64,000 nt of DNA from an uncultured Methanoregula sp. (GCF_963678795.1 NZ_OY787453.1:620001-684000); one strand, 5' to 3'; shown: positions 28,501-36,451, counted from the first letter of the stretch. Numbers and translations: made by a program. The notes: a model not told the origin generated them from the letters alone.

Positions 28501-31041
28501 GTTATCGGTAGACCGCCAGACATCGTTCCGGTAGCCGCTGCTGTCCTGCCCCCCCATGAGAACAATGCTGCCGTCAGGCATTGCCACGCTGCCGGGATCT
28601 TCCCGTGCGTTCCATGCTGCACTCGCTGTCCGTTGTGTCCAGGTGAGACCATTATTTGTCGACTGCCAGACATCATTTTTATAACCTCCAGCGGTATTTC
28701 CCCCCATGAGCACAAGGGTGCCATCAGGAAGTACGACGATGTTGTGACCCGCTCGTGCGGTCCAACCGGCATTCGCAGTTACCAGTGTCCAGGTCACACC
28801 ATTATCTGTCGACCGCCACACATCGTTTCTGAAATTGCCATCCCATCCACCTGTCAGTATGATACTGTTGTCCGGCATCACCACACTGCTGTGACTGTGT
28901 CTTGCCGACCATCCGGGGCTTGCATTGACCTGCGTCCATGAGGTACCGTTATTGGTGGATCTCCACACATCATTTTTGCTGACAGTACCATCATAACCCC
29001 CCATAATGACGATGCTGCCATCGGCCATCGCCACGCTCTTGTGTTCGGATCTTTGCGCCCACCCGGCACTTGCGGTCTGCTGCGTCCATGCCTGTGTGTA
29101 CGGTTCATCACCAAAGAACCATGCCCATCCGGTCGGAGTATTCGTTGATTTATCCGTAAACTGGACCGTTAATGGTGCAATATCATTTGTTACATCTGTT
29201 GAGAATGCGGCTACAGGTGCGGTTACCGCCGGTGCAATGGTAACGGTTGTTACCTGGTATGTTTTTCCCCGGTAATCTGCGCCATTGTTCTTGTAATTGT
29301 CCGAGATATTGTTGAGGAACAGCCTGGTGCCGACCGTGTAGGTACCGTCGGGATACAACCGTGCACCGCTCACCATGGCAGTAGTATTCCAGAACTTTTC
29401 GTTGGGATTCCCCCAGTACCACGGCTCATTGTTCACAAGGAACCGCTTGGAAATGTCATAGGATTTGCTGTTCGGCTCGGAGGGGGACCGGTTGTAGACT
29501 CCCAGGATATGGGTCCCCTTCTCATCAGTAAGATTGATCCCGACATATCCATCGGACTGGTTCACAAAGAGCCGGCTTGCAGCCGGGTACGCATTCGTGT
29601 CTATCTTGAAGATGAGCCGGTGCCCGGCCGGAACGGTAGTCCCGCTCACGTCCTTGTTCTGGTCGATATCCCAGACCGCGATATTGATAGCGGGATCGAC
29701 TACCGTGAAGGCAACCTCGTTCTGGCTTAATAGATCCTTACCGGTATACCATGTCCCGGTATATCCGTCGAAATCTGTCGGGTTGACCGTGAAATTGGCA
29801 TTGTCGGAAATATAGATGGTTTTCGATGGTGAAGTTTCTCCAACCGTTGCCCCTGAGGCATACCACGAAATGTAGTGACCGGATTCTACTACTCCGGTGA
29901 CGTTCAGCCCGGACTCGCCGATGAAGACCTGATCGCCTTTTACTATGGTCTGGAACGGGACGGCAGGAGTTGCAGGCGCGCTGACCGTGATGTAATTCGA
30001 TTTCAGGGTCGAATTGCTGCCCGCTGCATTAGCTACCGTGAGGTTGATGGTGTATTTTCCTGCGGTCTTGAAGGTGTGGACCGGGTTTCTGGTCGTTGCA
30101 TTCGTAGTATCGCCATCGCCGAAGTCCCAGATCCCTTCGGTCGGGGAATTGGTCGAGGAGTCCGTGAACTGGACGGTCAGAGGTGCGGTTCCTGATGTTT
30201 TATCGGCGCTGAACCCTGCGACCGGCTCACTCGCTTGCGGTGTTGTAGCAATGGTAACGGTTGTCACCTGGTATGTTTTACCCCGGTAATCCGCGCCATC
30301 GTTCTTGTAATTGTCCGAGATATTGTTGAGGAACAGCCTGGTGCCGACCGTATAGGTTCCGTCAGGATATAACCGTGCACCGCTCTCCATAGCGGTAGTA
30401 TTCCAGAACTTCTCGTTGACATTCCCCCAGTACCACGGTTCACTGTTTACAAGGAATTTCTTTGTCAGGTCATAGGACTTGCTGTTCGCCTCGGGCGGGG
30501 AGAGGTTGTAAACCCCCGAGATCGGGTTTCCCTTGTCGTCGGTAAGATTGATCCCAACGTATCCATTGGACTGGCTGACAAAGAGCCGGCCTGCAGCCGG
30601 GTACGCATTCGTGTCGACCCGGAAGATGAGCCGGTGCCCGGCCGGAACGGTAGTCCCACTCACGTCCTTGTTTTGGTCGATATCCCAGACTGCGATGTTG
30701 ATGGCGGGATCGACTACCGTGAAGGCAACGTCAGTTCCGGTGCCGTCATACCATGTGCCGGTATATCCGGAGAAATCCGAAGGGGAAGTTGTGAAACTGG
30801 CGCGATTGGAAACCGGGATGATTTTTGATGGCGCATCTGTCCCGGCCTGTGCACCGGATGCATACCACAAGATCGAATTACCGGCTCCCACCGCCCCGGT
30901 GATGTTCAGCCCGGATTCCCCGATGAAGACCTGGTCACCTTTCGCTATGGTCTGGAATGGTGCCGCAGACACTCCGGAAATCAGAAGAAATGAAAAAATG
31001 ATTAAAATCCCGCATAATAATTTTCCCTGAATATTAAACAC
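19501..31041 (-). CDS. giant modular surface protein: DUF3821, PKD, Kelch, TolB-like and beta-helix domains with C-terminal anchor
   Basis: 3846 residues. Signal peptide 1-26. Domain order (approximate): DUF3821 27-260; PKD 272-355; DUF3821 358-600; PKD split by a six-bladed Kelch propeller 608-985; PKD 994-1080; second split PKD with six blades 1088-1470; DUF3821 1475-1712; PKD 1714-1798; a beta region 1800-1950; TolB-like propeller 1955-2244; PKD 2245-2328; NosD-like right-handed beta-helix 2335-2678; two PKD 2685-2848; PT-rich linker; third split PKD with six blades 2872-3255; PKD 3261-3347; a beta region; a PGF-pre-PGF-like domain 3614-3747; one membrane helix and a basic tail to the end. 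Each Kelch blade carries SSVVMPDGSIVLMGG and NDVWRSTDNGATW-like blocks. Likely an S-layer-associated adhesin; that role is inferred. A TATA box precedes the start. Confidence 0.93.
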   Translation of the reverse strand: MFNIQGKLLCGILIIFSFLLISGVSAAPFQTIAKGDQVFIGESGLNITGAVGAGNSILWYASGAQAGTDAPSKIIPVSNRASFTTSPSDFSGYTGTWYDGTGTDVAFTVVDPAINIAVWDIDQNKDVSGTTVPAGHRLIFRVDTNAYPAAGRLFVSQSNGYVGINLTDDKGNPISGVYNLSPPEANSKSYDLTKKFLVNSEPWYWGNVNEKFWNTTAMESGARLYPDGTYTVGTRLFLNNISDNYKNDGADYRGKTYQVTTVTIATTPQASEPVAGFSADKTSGTAPLTVQFTDSSTNSPTEGIWDFGDGDTTNATTRNPVHTFKTAGKYTINLTVANAAGSNSTLKSNYITVSAPATPAVPFQTIVKGDQVFIGESGLNVTGVVESGHYISWYASGATVGETSPSKTIYISDNANFTVNPTDFDGYTGTWYTGKDLLSQNEVAFTVVDPAINIAVWDIDQNKDVSGTTVPAGHRLIFKIDTNAYPAASRLFVNQSDGYVGINLTDEKGTHILGVYNRSPSEPNSKSYDISKRFLVNNEPWYWGNPNEKFWNTTAMVSGARLYPDGTYTVGTRLFLNNISDNYKNNGADYRGKTYQVTTVTIAPAVTAPVAAFSTDVTNDIAPLTVQFTDKSTNTPTGWAWFFGDEPYTQAWTQQTASAGWAQRSEHKSVAMADGSIVIMGGYDGTVSKNDVWRSTNNGTSWTQVNASPGWSARHSHSSVVMPDNSIILTGGWDGNFRNDVWRSTDNGVTWTLVTANAGWTARAGHNIVVLPDGTLVLMGGNTAGGYKNDVWQSTNNGLTWTQRTASAAWNAREDPGSVAMPDGSIVLMGGQDSSGYRNDVWRSTDNGASWTQINASAGWAGRWRHNTVVMPESSIVLMGGRAGSTLYNDVWRSTDNGSTWTRLTSTAGWTGRSGSSSVVIRDGSIVLTGGDTTNAHLNDVWRFKSAGSSAQNPTHTYTTAGTYPVTLQAFNDGGFNSTRKAGYISVTESSVPAPVAGFTASQTIGIAPMTVKFNDTSTGSPTSWNWSFGNGMWFNTTNVLLRNATNVYTSPGTYTVRLIVASNAGANTTTRTDYIVVRGPKPVTDFSADITSGLAPLTVSFTDRSSNTPTGWTWFFGDENYTAPWTQQTANAGWSGRSGQSSVVMPDGSIVLIGGHSSIDGVNTFDVWQSKNNGATWVQLIPSSGATARYGQSSVVMPDGSIVLMGGWNGNGWKMNDVWRSTDNGATWTQMTDHAEWLARVGQSSVVMPDGSIVLMGGHDGWGYRNDVWRSTDNGATWIQMTTGAGWSGRYLHSSVAMPDGSIVLMGGQDDSYGVKNDVWRSTDNGATWTQMTTGAGWSARWQHSSVAMPDGSIVLMGGQDQSDMPKNDTWRSTDNGVTWTPVNVSSGWTARYGHSSVVMPDGSIVMMGGWDNSGYKNDVWRFNPAGSSAQNPSHTYTVVGTYPVALQAYNANGFNSTEKVGYIRVNSSGSGSVPFQTIAKGAPVFIGESGLNVTGAVESGSYISWYASGAQVGGTPSKTITVADSTNFFVNPTDFSGFTGIWYAGRSTDGAFTVVDPTISVAVWDIDQDKDVSGTTVPAGHRLIFRIDTNAYPVTSRPFVNSSAGYMGINLTDHSGSHITGVYNISPSEANSKSYDLTKKFLVNNLPWYWGNANEKFWNTSASENGARLYPDGTYSIGVRLFLNNITDNYRNGGADYRGKTYQVTTVTIGPAAIAPVADFQVNTTSGKAPLTVRFNDTSTGSPISWNWSFGDGSFSILQNPAHTYAIPGTYSVNLSATNAAGEGNLSRAGLITVVEEGVDSARQQLLMNTTLLLKGESVQITEEGRANADYYLIIENASVANTLLLTENYPAIVPNQNKVNTSPAASQEIRNSLKEWSSITGPITATDGTMAIITTNNTGKRSIEFTTSSSTKDYTFFFMLFRKSDVIPGFYEMVDQAHVTVRSSLPPGTDPGETRVTSTQTGKSEYAVYGDGVVWTDTRSGYPEIYLLNRTTGTESRITHTDSGKTTPILARNLIVWVDYRDSQPAIYGYALNSQTEFRIESGYSPSIDRNRLVYRNVSNSANGIYLYNLTTGQENLLNFDGYTDYPKISGDSVVWTLQNPSNGLQQFELFNLTTGTKTLLPVTRTGWSYSLNGNRLAYVRDNQIYIYNISTRTESQITHTVSNKGDVTLSGRFIAWIDTRNGHEDIYQTDLQSLKEEPACLDPATQYEPQIFSDELFWLDFRFGKPEILSTVMSVCNPVSAPVASFTASRTSGMVPMTVQFNDTSTGTPAAWLWNFGDGDTTNSSVQNPVHTYATTGSYAVSLTVQNSNGSNTATQPGYISVSEIGPACTVPDQYATIQAAVNAATAGDTITVRSGIYNEQVVIAKPVSLSGIPASGPNRPVINGTGSGIPVTITANHVNLTGFIVANSNDAGVLLKANNALLEDIKVQNNAGDGIRFDTGSSYNTLKNVNTSLNQGSGMVFLSSANNNTLVNCMAVANRWHGMYLWYVANNNVIYNITVDKNNYGITDQGNNGNTFTRITATHNTEYGIEFDEGAYNNILTDSTLSDNQARGVFLFNGPHDNVITNNTITGNNGWAGINVNLNANNNVIYNNYFNNARNYLDQSDSASPSVNIWNVTPTRRTNIIGGPVTAGNYWADPWNTGFSQTNADANTDGICDAQFTLGGQNHDWSPLHTYTPVIPAASFFADSVSGAPPLTIRFTDTSTGFPTAWLWDFGDGSSMNATMKNPVHTFASIGTYTVNLTAANSAGSNSQKITNYITVTAGAVPPVPAFSANTTAGTAPLTVLFHDDSTNEPTEWLWDFGDGSTSNVQDVLHTYTTVGTYAVNLTVTNAAGGSSHRVTNYITVNAAPSPTPTPTVTPTPTPAPSALRPVAAFSADKTLGDKPLTVKFTDLSINSPTGYTWYFGDENFTGPWVQMTSGAEWPARSMFSSVALPDRSILLMGGEDNANNFRNDTWRSTDNGATWVLMNESSGWTKRSRHSSVVLADGSILLTGGYGSDGKFRNDTWRSTDKGATWTQMTANAGWPARYFHSSVVLADGSILLMGGYASDWSFRNDVWRSTDNGATWTQATASAAWSQRQGHSSVVLPDNSIVLMSGYGPSGLKNDTWRSSDNGATWTQMTANAGWPARSDQTCVALPDGSMVLMGGHDGTRQGDTWRSTDKGATWVRVNAGGSWAARAYHNSVATRDGSILLMGGDSSMALKDVWRLSPAGSSAQNPSHTYTIPGTYQVALQAYNAAGSSSTVKPNFITVNAGPLTPVVLTPVASFRSNRTDGDKPLVVKFMDTSSNLPTSWSWDFGDGITSNAQHPVHSFLTTGNYTVNLTAANSAGSSTVSKAGYITVLVPVVEQNTFVIHDVQTVTVGTVQNVTINTGTNVTTSGNVVTISNSSSWSSLAITMKDAPVTGGATLNGTVNAVRAVTEPVTAPIESAGSPTVQIAINMTEMPGTTAAITQTITKDPDTTAQTSFSLFASSEGKQIDDIAYTLNIVKTNLANSGDGGIIQSATLTMTISKSWVDEHGGVSCLAVLRRADDGTTQILIPTVTGPDANDDYQVVVISPKGLSVFSLASVSAVTSSGTTSSVSYVDGGSDSGSYKSVSSTSKSTALLAPVDPSANPWTTQTVNGPTHITKVELQPIGSFSKDLFILTEKPDSLPADIPSPSAPVYELHKIDVYHATSDDVNQAKIEFTVSPSYLDSQKMTYRDVQLFRYHDKTWEKLPTEYIGMKDGAHLYRATTTGFSYFATVLVKDATIVAATTAPTSAVQASATPAAASVQGTVASTVARTQAAPPVTDTPKPSGMAIPFYVFGIAAIIILGAGGFIVRKWWIRKQNPALFRDEPFFGRRR

Positions 31042-31074
31042 ACCCGTTAAAATTATTTAATTTCAAAATGAACC

Positions 31075-31083
31075 GTATATAAT
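31075..31083 (-). promoter_or_regulatory. TATA box of the giant surface-protein gene
   Basis: On the minus strand ATTATATAC lies about 35 nt before the ATG at 31041, which predicts a leader of about 10 nt. The surrounding 31042-31323 stretch is AT-rich and holds no gene. Confidence 0.5.
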
Positions 31084-31323
31084 AATAAATATAGTTATTT
31101 TAATCTCAGAATATTTTGTAAATACAGACACGTACAATAAAAACAGTTTATTCATTTTCTGACGGTTGTATTCATCCTTCAGATAAGTCTCATTTTTTAC
31201 GGATACCTTGAAAAGATACTCAGGAAAACTCCGCCATCTCCATATGCCCGGCCCAGCGTACAGCCTGAGGATATATCCTACGGACTTGGAATATGTGGGG
31301 TCATCTTCTGATCTGCCCCGCTC

Positions 31324-32682
31324 TCACCCGGCACCCTTCTCCGGCTGAACCTGCTCCCCCTGCCCGCCGGTTGCCTCCTTCTCTTCCTCACGCTGTATCT
31401 CCTGTTCCGCCTGTCCCCGGAAAAAGATATGTTCGATAACAAGGGCGGAGAAGATCCCCACGATAAATGAATTGGCAAGGACCGGTTCGATCCTGTTACC
31501 CATCAGGGTCTTCGTGGTGACCGGGAGGAATGCGATGAGCGTGGCAAAGATGAGGGCAACGCCGATAACAAGCCCGGAATTATACCCGATGCCCCCGCTC
31601 CGTTTCTTTGCAAGGCTGAGCGTTGCGGCAAACATTCCCCCGAGCAGGTAGATGAAGAGACACGCGATAACAACCGTGGGAATCGCCATCAGGGTCGAGA
31701 CAATGACCGGGGAAAACCCGATGATCAGGAAGAGGATGCCGGCGCACGCGAGCGGGTACCGGGATCCCTGCCGGCTCGCGAGGACAACGTTCATCGAGAA
31801 GTTGGAGTTGGCACAGCCGATGGTCCCGGCAAGGCCGGCAGCAACGCTGGAGAGCCCCGTCACCGCCATCCCGGCCCGGAACCGGCGGTCCATACCCTCC
31901 GGTCTGAGCGTGAGTTCCATGGATTCGACCGCGGAAAAGTCGATGACAAGGACCGTAAAAAAACAGAAGAGGAATGCAACGAGAAGCGGGAGACTGAACT
32001 CGAATCCCGTGGGAACAATGCCGGAAAAGAGCCCGAACGGGGCGCTGCTGATGGCCGGGACCTGGAATGGGAATACCAGCACGTACAGGACCACGCCGAG
32101 GATCATGGCAAACGGCAGCAGGAGCTGTTTTGCCATTCCCCTGAGAAACCCGGAAAGACCGATGATGAAGAGTGTGAAGAGGATGGCAAAGACCAGGTAA
32201 TCGGTCGGGTTCGCAACCGGGGAGGAGGGGATGATCAGGCCGAGGATCATGGGTGTGACCGCAAAGCATCCCATCAGGAGCACGGTGACGATGATGTTGA
32301 ACGTGAAGAGTTTTTTTAAGAGATGGTGAGCCTTGACAACTGCAAGACCGCAGATGGCAAGACCGCAGAGGATCATCGCGGTGAAGATCGCGTTCGTGGT
32401 ATAGGCAAGCCCGGCACCAACACCGATGATGATGATGGCCGTGGGACCCACGCCGATTGGCAGGCGGTGCCCGATGAACACCTGGAGGATCTGGAAGATG
32501 CCGCTTACGACAAAGACCGCCTGGATCACCTGCATCTGGAGTGCCGGTTCGGTATACAGCATGGGTGCAACCATCATGCCGTATATCAGGGCCGAAGGCA
32601 TGAGGATGATGAACCACTGGAGCGTTGCTACAATCAGGGTTTTTGCCGGAGGGATCTCATCTATCTGCGAGAGAAGTTTCAT
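31324..32682 (-). CDS. NCS2-family nucleobase permease (uracil/xanthine type)
   Basis: A 452-residue membrane protein with 12 or more helices, belonging to the nucleobase:cation symporter-2 (UraA/xanthine permease) family. Supporting segments are GVGPTAIIIIG, FFTVLVIDFSAVESM in the region of helix 8-9, and AGTIGCANSNFSMNVVLASRQGSRY-like wording around helix 10. The frame is open much further upstream, but the Met at 32682 (MKLLSQIDE) is preceded by GAGG at a good distance and gives the normal family N-terminus. Substrate (uracil, xanthine or another base) is not resolvable. It ends with a charged Glu/Gln-rich tail. Confidence 0.88.
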   Translation of the reverse strand: MKLLSQIDEIPPAKTLIVATLQWFIILMPSALIYGMMVAPMLYTEPALQMQVIQAVFVVSGIFQILQVFIGHRLPIGVGPTAIIIIGVGAGLAYTTNAIFTAMILCGLAICGLAVVKAHHLLKKLFTFNIIVTVLLMGCFAVTPMILGLIIPSSPVANPTDYLVFAILFTLFIIGLSGFLRGMAKQLLLPFAMILGVVLYVLVFPFQVPAISSAPFGLFSGIVPTGFEFSLPLLVAFLFCFFTVLVIDFSAVESMELTLRPEGMDRRFRAGMAVTGLSSVAAGLAGTIGCANSNFSMNVVLASRQGSRYPLACAGILFLIIGFSPVIVSTLMAIPTVVIACLFIYLLGGMFAATLSLAKKRSGGIGYNSGLVIGVALIFATLIAFLPVTTKTLMGNRIEPVLANSFIVGIFSALVIEHIFFRGQAEQEIQREEEKEATGGQGEQVQPEKGAG

Positions 32683-33347
32683 GGTGCCTCGTTCAGTGTT
32701 GCTGCCGGTCCAGGGGTGTCCGCTTTTTCCAGGGAGAAGGATATCCGCTCTTTTCCAGGTAAGCGCTCTCTCCAGGGGGAAGCGGAATGATTGGGAACCG
32801 GAACCCGGACGGGACATCTCCGAAGGATCGGTTCACGATAACGGACAGGACCTTCATGTTTCACCACTACAGAACCTCATCATTCACCAGTGAAATCTGT
32901 TATTATAAAATAACCCCTGTTTTTCTGTCCCCGGCAGTTCCTCCTTTTTGAGGGATCATCCCAATACATCTCTTTATCGGATCACCCGCCAAGTAAGCAT
33001 CAACTCTATGCAACACACTGAAAAGAAGATAAAAATAATCCGTGACAAGTTGAGCAGGATCGGTATCGGGCAAAAATCCCTGACCGATGAGGCAATCCTC
33101 AGGTTGTACAGCATCAACCAGTTCGGAAACCTCTGTTCTCTGCCCCGGGTCCAGAAATCCCCGCTGTAATTTTTTCTCCGGACCGGTGAGCGCTCCATGA
33201 GCCTGTCGTGGGTCAAATCCTGTCCGTTTTCCCCCCGGTTTCATACCAGTTCCTGAATGGAATGTGCTCATGGTGCCGGTAGACTGAGCTGGCACCGATC
33301 AGGAAGAAGCAGGGGACCGGAAAAACTGTGGTACCCGGTCATTTGCG
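32683..33347. other. 665-base intergenic region with one doubtful small gene
   Basis: Apart from the doubtful small frame at 33008-33169, I see no gene, repeat or RNA in this stretch. Minus-strand frames across it are low in family signal. Confidence 0.4.
33008..33169 (+). CDS. possible small hypothetical protein
   Basis: A 53-residue frame beginning MQHTEKKIKIIRDKLSRIG, with natural-looking helical composition and TDEAILRLYSINQF. No domain recognised. The start at 33008 lies after a region without an obvious Shine-Dalgarno. It may be real or a gene remnant. Confidence 0.3.
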   Translation: MQHTEKKIKIIRDKLSRIGIGQKSLTDEAILRLYSINQFGNLCSLPRVQKSPL

Positions 33348-34169
33348 TCATTCCGGTGTTATTGACGAGAAGATCCGGTCCCGCAGGTTGTGGTATTTTT
33401 CCAGATTATCCGTATCTGAAATAAATGCAAAATAATACCGGTGGTGAATGGTCACGAAATTTTTCATCGCGTACGCCAGGGGATATGCTGCAGATCCTTT
33501 CGGCATGGTCACGGTATACACTGACGTCATGGTACTCCCGCTCTGGGAATACTGGTAATCGCCCACAGCGGAACCCGGGACATCCACAAAATTTGCGGTC
33601 ACGAGATCCTTGCACCACTCAATCGACGGGTTCAGCACGTAATTCCCGTTGGTGTTATCCAGGAAATCCGACGTGAAGGCTACAACTTTCTGACGATGGT
33701 CCGCACTGGTGAATGTGATGATCCGGGAGATCTTCTTCAGCCGGCTGTCATCGTTGAAATCGAACGGGCCTATGGTTTTGATCTCTTTCTGGTAACACCG
33801 TTTAACTGCCGAACTGACACAGCTGTTCGCGGCATACGTGGAATTCGTGACCGTCCACGCCGACGGGTACTCCAGACTAAAATCGTTGTCAGAATAGCGG
33901 ACAAACCGGACCTGTGACACGTCCATGGGATCAGGCTGTGCTGTCGGCGTCGCAGTGGTAATATTTTTCTTTGTTGCGGGAGTCGTCTTTGTCGTCACTG
34001 CCGTTGTTGCATTCGTCGCCATTATTTTTATGGTTATATTCGCCGGTGCCGGTGCAGCCGGAGTAATTGCCGGTTTATCTTCGGGAGATTGTAACGATGT
34101 ACAGCCAGTACTGGCAATGAAACCGGATAGTAACAGGAGCAGGATAAAAAAATTGCAGCCTTTTTCCAT
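33348..34169 (-). CDS. lipoprotein with PsbP-like domain
   Basis: A 273-residue protein. The signal peptide ends at a lipobox STGC (Cys 23). A Thr/Ala/Lys-rich spacer to about residue 80 is followed by a segment starting FVRYSDNDFSLEYPSAWTV, the hallmark opening of PsbP-like domains, and ending HHRYYFAFISDTDNLEKYHN. Such lipoproteins are frequent in methanogens; their ligand is unknown. Two Cys (CVSSAVKRC) may form a disulfide. It stands alone. Confidence 0.82.
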   Translation of the reverse strand: MEKGCNFFILLLLLSGFIASTGCTSLQSPEDKPAITPAAPAPANITIKIMATNATTAVTTKTTPATKKNITTATPTAQPDPMDVSQVRFVRYSDNDFSLEYPSAWTVTNSTYAANSCVSSAVKRCYQKEIKTIGPFDFNDDSRLKKISRIITFTSADHRQKVVAFTSDFLDNTNGNYVLNPSIEWCKDLVTANFVDVPGSAVGDYQYSQSGSTMTSVYTVTMPKGSAAYPLAYAMKNFVTIHHRYYFAFISDTDNLEKYHNLRDRIFSSITPE

Positions 34170-34485
34170 AGTCCTGATTTATTGTCCGGTATATGTTAAA
34201 GGATCATCTCCGGTATCCTGTCCGGGAATGACGGGAGAAGGATCTTCGTTTCCCGGCAATGTAGTGATTTTTTTAAATTCCGGCAATAACTACCGGGTCG
34301 TGCTCCACGACAACCCGTTAAAAGATCTCAGTCGGGTTGCCCGGATTCTGTGTCTCATTCATTTCAGCAGGAATCTCTCTGGACCGGGCGGAATCGGATT
34401 AAATCCGGGTGATCTGCCTGCATTAAAATCCGCTACAGTTCTATATTAGTGAAAATAATGGATTTATAATATACGGGATGCATTA
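34170..34485. other. 316-base divergent intergenic region
   Basis: Divergent between the PsbP-like lipoprotein and the membrane protein gene. No gene. TATA-like words TTCTATATTAG (about 34438-34448) and TTTATAATATAC (34463-34474) precede the ATG at 34486. Confidence 0.5.
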
Positions 34486-35958
34486 ATGAAACAGAAACAT
34501 AAAAAAACTTCAAATCAATCGCAAGACCCGGAAACGGCTGCCGTGCAATCTCCTGTAAGATTCACGGATACCCTGCCCGTCATCATCAGACGTTACGATT
34601 TCATTCTCCTGTTTCTCCTCCTTTTTCTTGTATATAACACCGTCTCCGGTTTTGGAACGATCAGCGGTGATGTTGCCCCGGCATCGCTCCTCCCGGTAGC
34701 GCTGCTGACAACCCATACCCCGTATCTGGATTATGCCACCCCGTTTATCTCCAGTCCGCATTACTCGTACGCGTTCCCGCTCGTGCAGGGGCATTATGTC
34801 TCGCTTTTCCCGATCGTTACACCGGTTCTTGCCACGCCGGTATATGCGATATCGTATGTCCTGTGCAACCTCTTTGGTGTTACTTTTACCTTCAATGAGT
34901 TCTTCCTTCTTGCAAAGACTGCAGCTGCCGTTATTGCTGCCCTTGCCGGAGTCCTTGTATATCTTTCAGGAAAAGAGCTGTTCTCAAAGAGAATTGCCCT
35001 CCTTACGACAATCATCTTTGCCTTTGCAACCAGTACCTGGTCGATCAGCAGCCAGGCCCTCTGGCAACAGGGTACCGTTGAACTGCTCCTTTCCGCACTG
35101 CTCTACCTCATCATACGAAATGAAAAGAAGGAATCTCTGGTCTACCTTCTCCTCATGGGGATACTTTCCGGACTCTTTGTCTTTAACCGTCCGCCCGATT
35201 CCCTCCTCCTGATCCCGGTAATTTTCTATATGGTGTGGTACCAGAGGACAAAGATTCACTATTACCTGATCGGGGGAATTCTGGGGGGACTTCCCTTTTT
35301 GTATTACAATTATTCCATTTTCGGGAGCGTGTTTGGAGGGTATGCAGACAACCTCTCCCTTTTTGCAGTGAATGGGGGTTTTGTCGGGCATCTGCTGGGA
35401 CTTCTTCTCTCGCCAAACGGGGGACTGTTTATCTTCTGTCCGGTTCTTCTGCTATCCCTCGCCGGGTTTTATCTGATTTATTCCAACAGGGATTCTCATA
35501 TCAGGACACTTCTGCTTGTATCCGGGCTGGCAGTTCTTCTTGAGATCCTTATGTACAGCTTCTGGAATACGTTGTCAGCATCAGCTGCATTCTGTTTTGG
35601 ACCCCGGTATTTGACCGGCCTCATCCCGATCTTGTGCCTGTTTACCGGGTATTTCCTGGAAGACTGGTTTGGCACAGGAAAGGCCGGGCACCAGGGAACG
35701 AAACAATGGATTGCCGTTGCAGTTGTCGGTGGCCTGATTGTTGTGTCGATCTGCATCCAGTTTATCGGGGCCTTCTATTATCTCTGGAGCTCGGATGCGA
35801 ACAAGACCATGAATGATGATCGTGCATGGAACATCACCGATTCTGTCATTATCGGGAGCTACACAACCGGCTCTCCAAAAATTACCGGAGTATCGATATA
35901 TACACTCCCCCCGCTTCCCCCGCTCTTCGATTATAATTTCAGGTCATCAGGAACATAA
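34486..35958 (+). CDS. multi-pass membrane protein, GT-C/GT39-like glycosyltransferase candidate
   Basis: A 490-residue protein with a 40-residue hydrophilic N-terminus and about 11 membrane helices. After helix 1 there is TISGDVAPAS, in the place where GT-C enzymes carry their acidic catalytic motif, and the helix pattern fits the dolichyl-phosphate-mannose transferase-like superfamily. LFVFNRPPDSLLLIPV fits the later loop of these proteins. Transfer of a sugar from a lipid carrier to a surface protein or lipid is inferred and would suit the nearby surface-protein genes. Family assignment is moderate; it stands alone. Confidence 0.65.
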   Translation: MKQKHKKTSNQSQDPETAAVQSPVRFTDTLPVIIRRYDFILLFLLLFLVYNTVSGFGTISGDVAPASLLPVALLTTHTPYLDYATPFISSPHYSYAFPLVQGHYVSLFPIVTPVLATPVYAISYVLCNLFGVTFTFNEFFLLAKTAAAVIAALAGVLVYLSGKELFSKRIALLTTIIFAFATSTWSISSQALWQQGTVELLLSALLYLIIRNEKKESLVYLLLMGILSGLFVFNRPPDSLLLIPVIFYMVWYQRTKIHYYLIGGILGGLPFLYYNYSIFGSVFGGYADNLSLFAVNGGFVGHLLGLLLSPNGGLFIFCPVLLLSLAGFYLIYSNRDSHIRTLLLVSGLAVLLEILMYSFWNTLSASAAFCFGPRYLTGLIPILCLFTGYFLEDWFGTGKAGHQGTKQWIAVAVVGGLIVVSICIQFIGAFYYLWSSDANKTMNDDRAWNITDSVIIGSYTTGSPKITGVSIYTLPPLPPLFDYNFRSSGT

Positions 35959-36177
35959 CAGGTACACGTGAACGGGTACCGGTTATCAGCATTGCAGCCT
36001 GCCCGTTTTGTTTTTTAAAAGAACCATTGCGAACTGAGCATTGTGGTGTCGGTTTTGCCGTGGGAACGTTCAGGATCTGGACCCTTGCCGGATATCAGGT
36101 TTATCGAAGATGCACTCGAGGTTGGTAAAAAAGGTCCCCTGCCCGGTATTCTGGCTCTCCCTGTTCCGACAGGCCAG

Positions 36178-36393
36178 TCAGCGCCGGTCTCCGTTCTCCC
36201 GCACGTCGGTCTTCCGCCCGCATGCCGGGCACTGGTACAGGGCGTTCCCGTGACCATCCGACCATACCCGGGTCATCGGGATATTGTCATGACTGCAGAC
36301 TGGTGCCTGGAATTCTTCCATAGGTATGTCCCTAAGATACCCTCTACTGCCGGGTATATGAACTTTGTAGTGGGAAATGGCAGGCCGGTCCAT
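36178..36393 (-). CDS. possible small zinc-ribbon-like protein
   Basis: A 71-residue frame (from the ATG at 36393; a GTG at 36429 would add 12 residues) with VCSHDNIPMTRVWSDGHGN and YQCPACGRK. The CxxC and upstream Cys-His could form a zinc site, and the composition is protein-like. No clear Shine-Dalgarno. It is divergent from the PH-domain membrane protein. Confidence 0.45.
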   Translation of the reverse strand: MDRPAISHYKVHIPGSRGYLRDIPMEEFQAPVCSHDNIPMTRVWSDGHGNALYQCPACGRKTDVRENGDRR

Positions 36394-36451
36394 GGAAAAG
36401 AGAAAGCCGTAATACCCAAAACCCCCCACACTTCGTTGGAAGTGAAACAGT

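Noticed and set aside
31580..32617. 345-residue minus-strand frame inside the permease gene
   Set aside because: It is a shifted reading of the permease on the same strand, rich in His and Arg.
33008..33295. Minus-strand 130-residue frame at 32903-33295
   Set aside because: Overlaps a more natural small plus-strand frame and has no recognisable family pattern.
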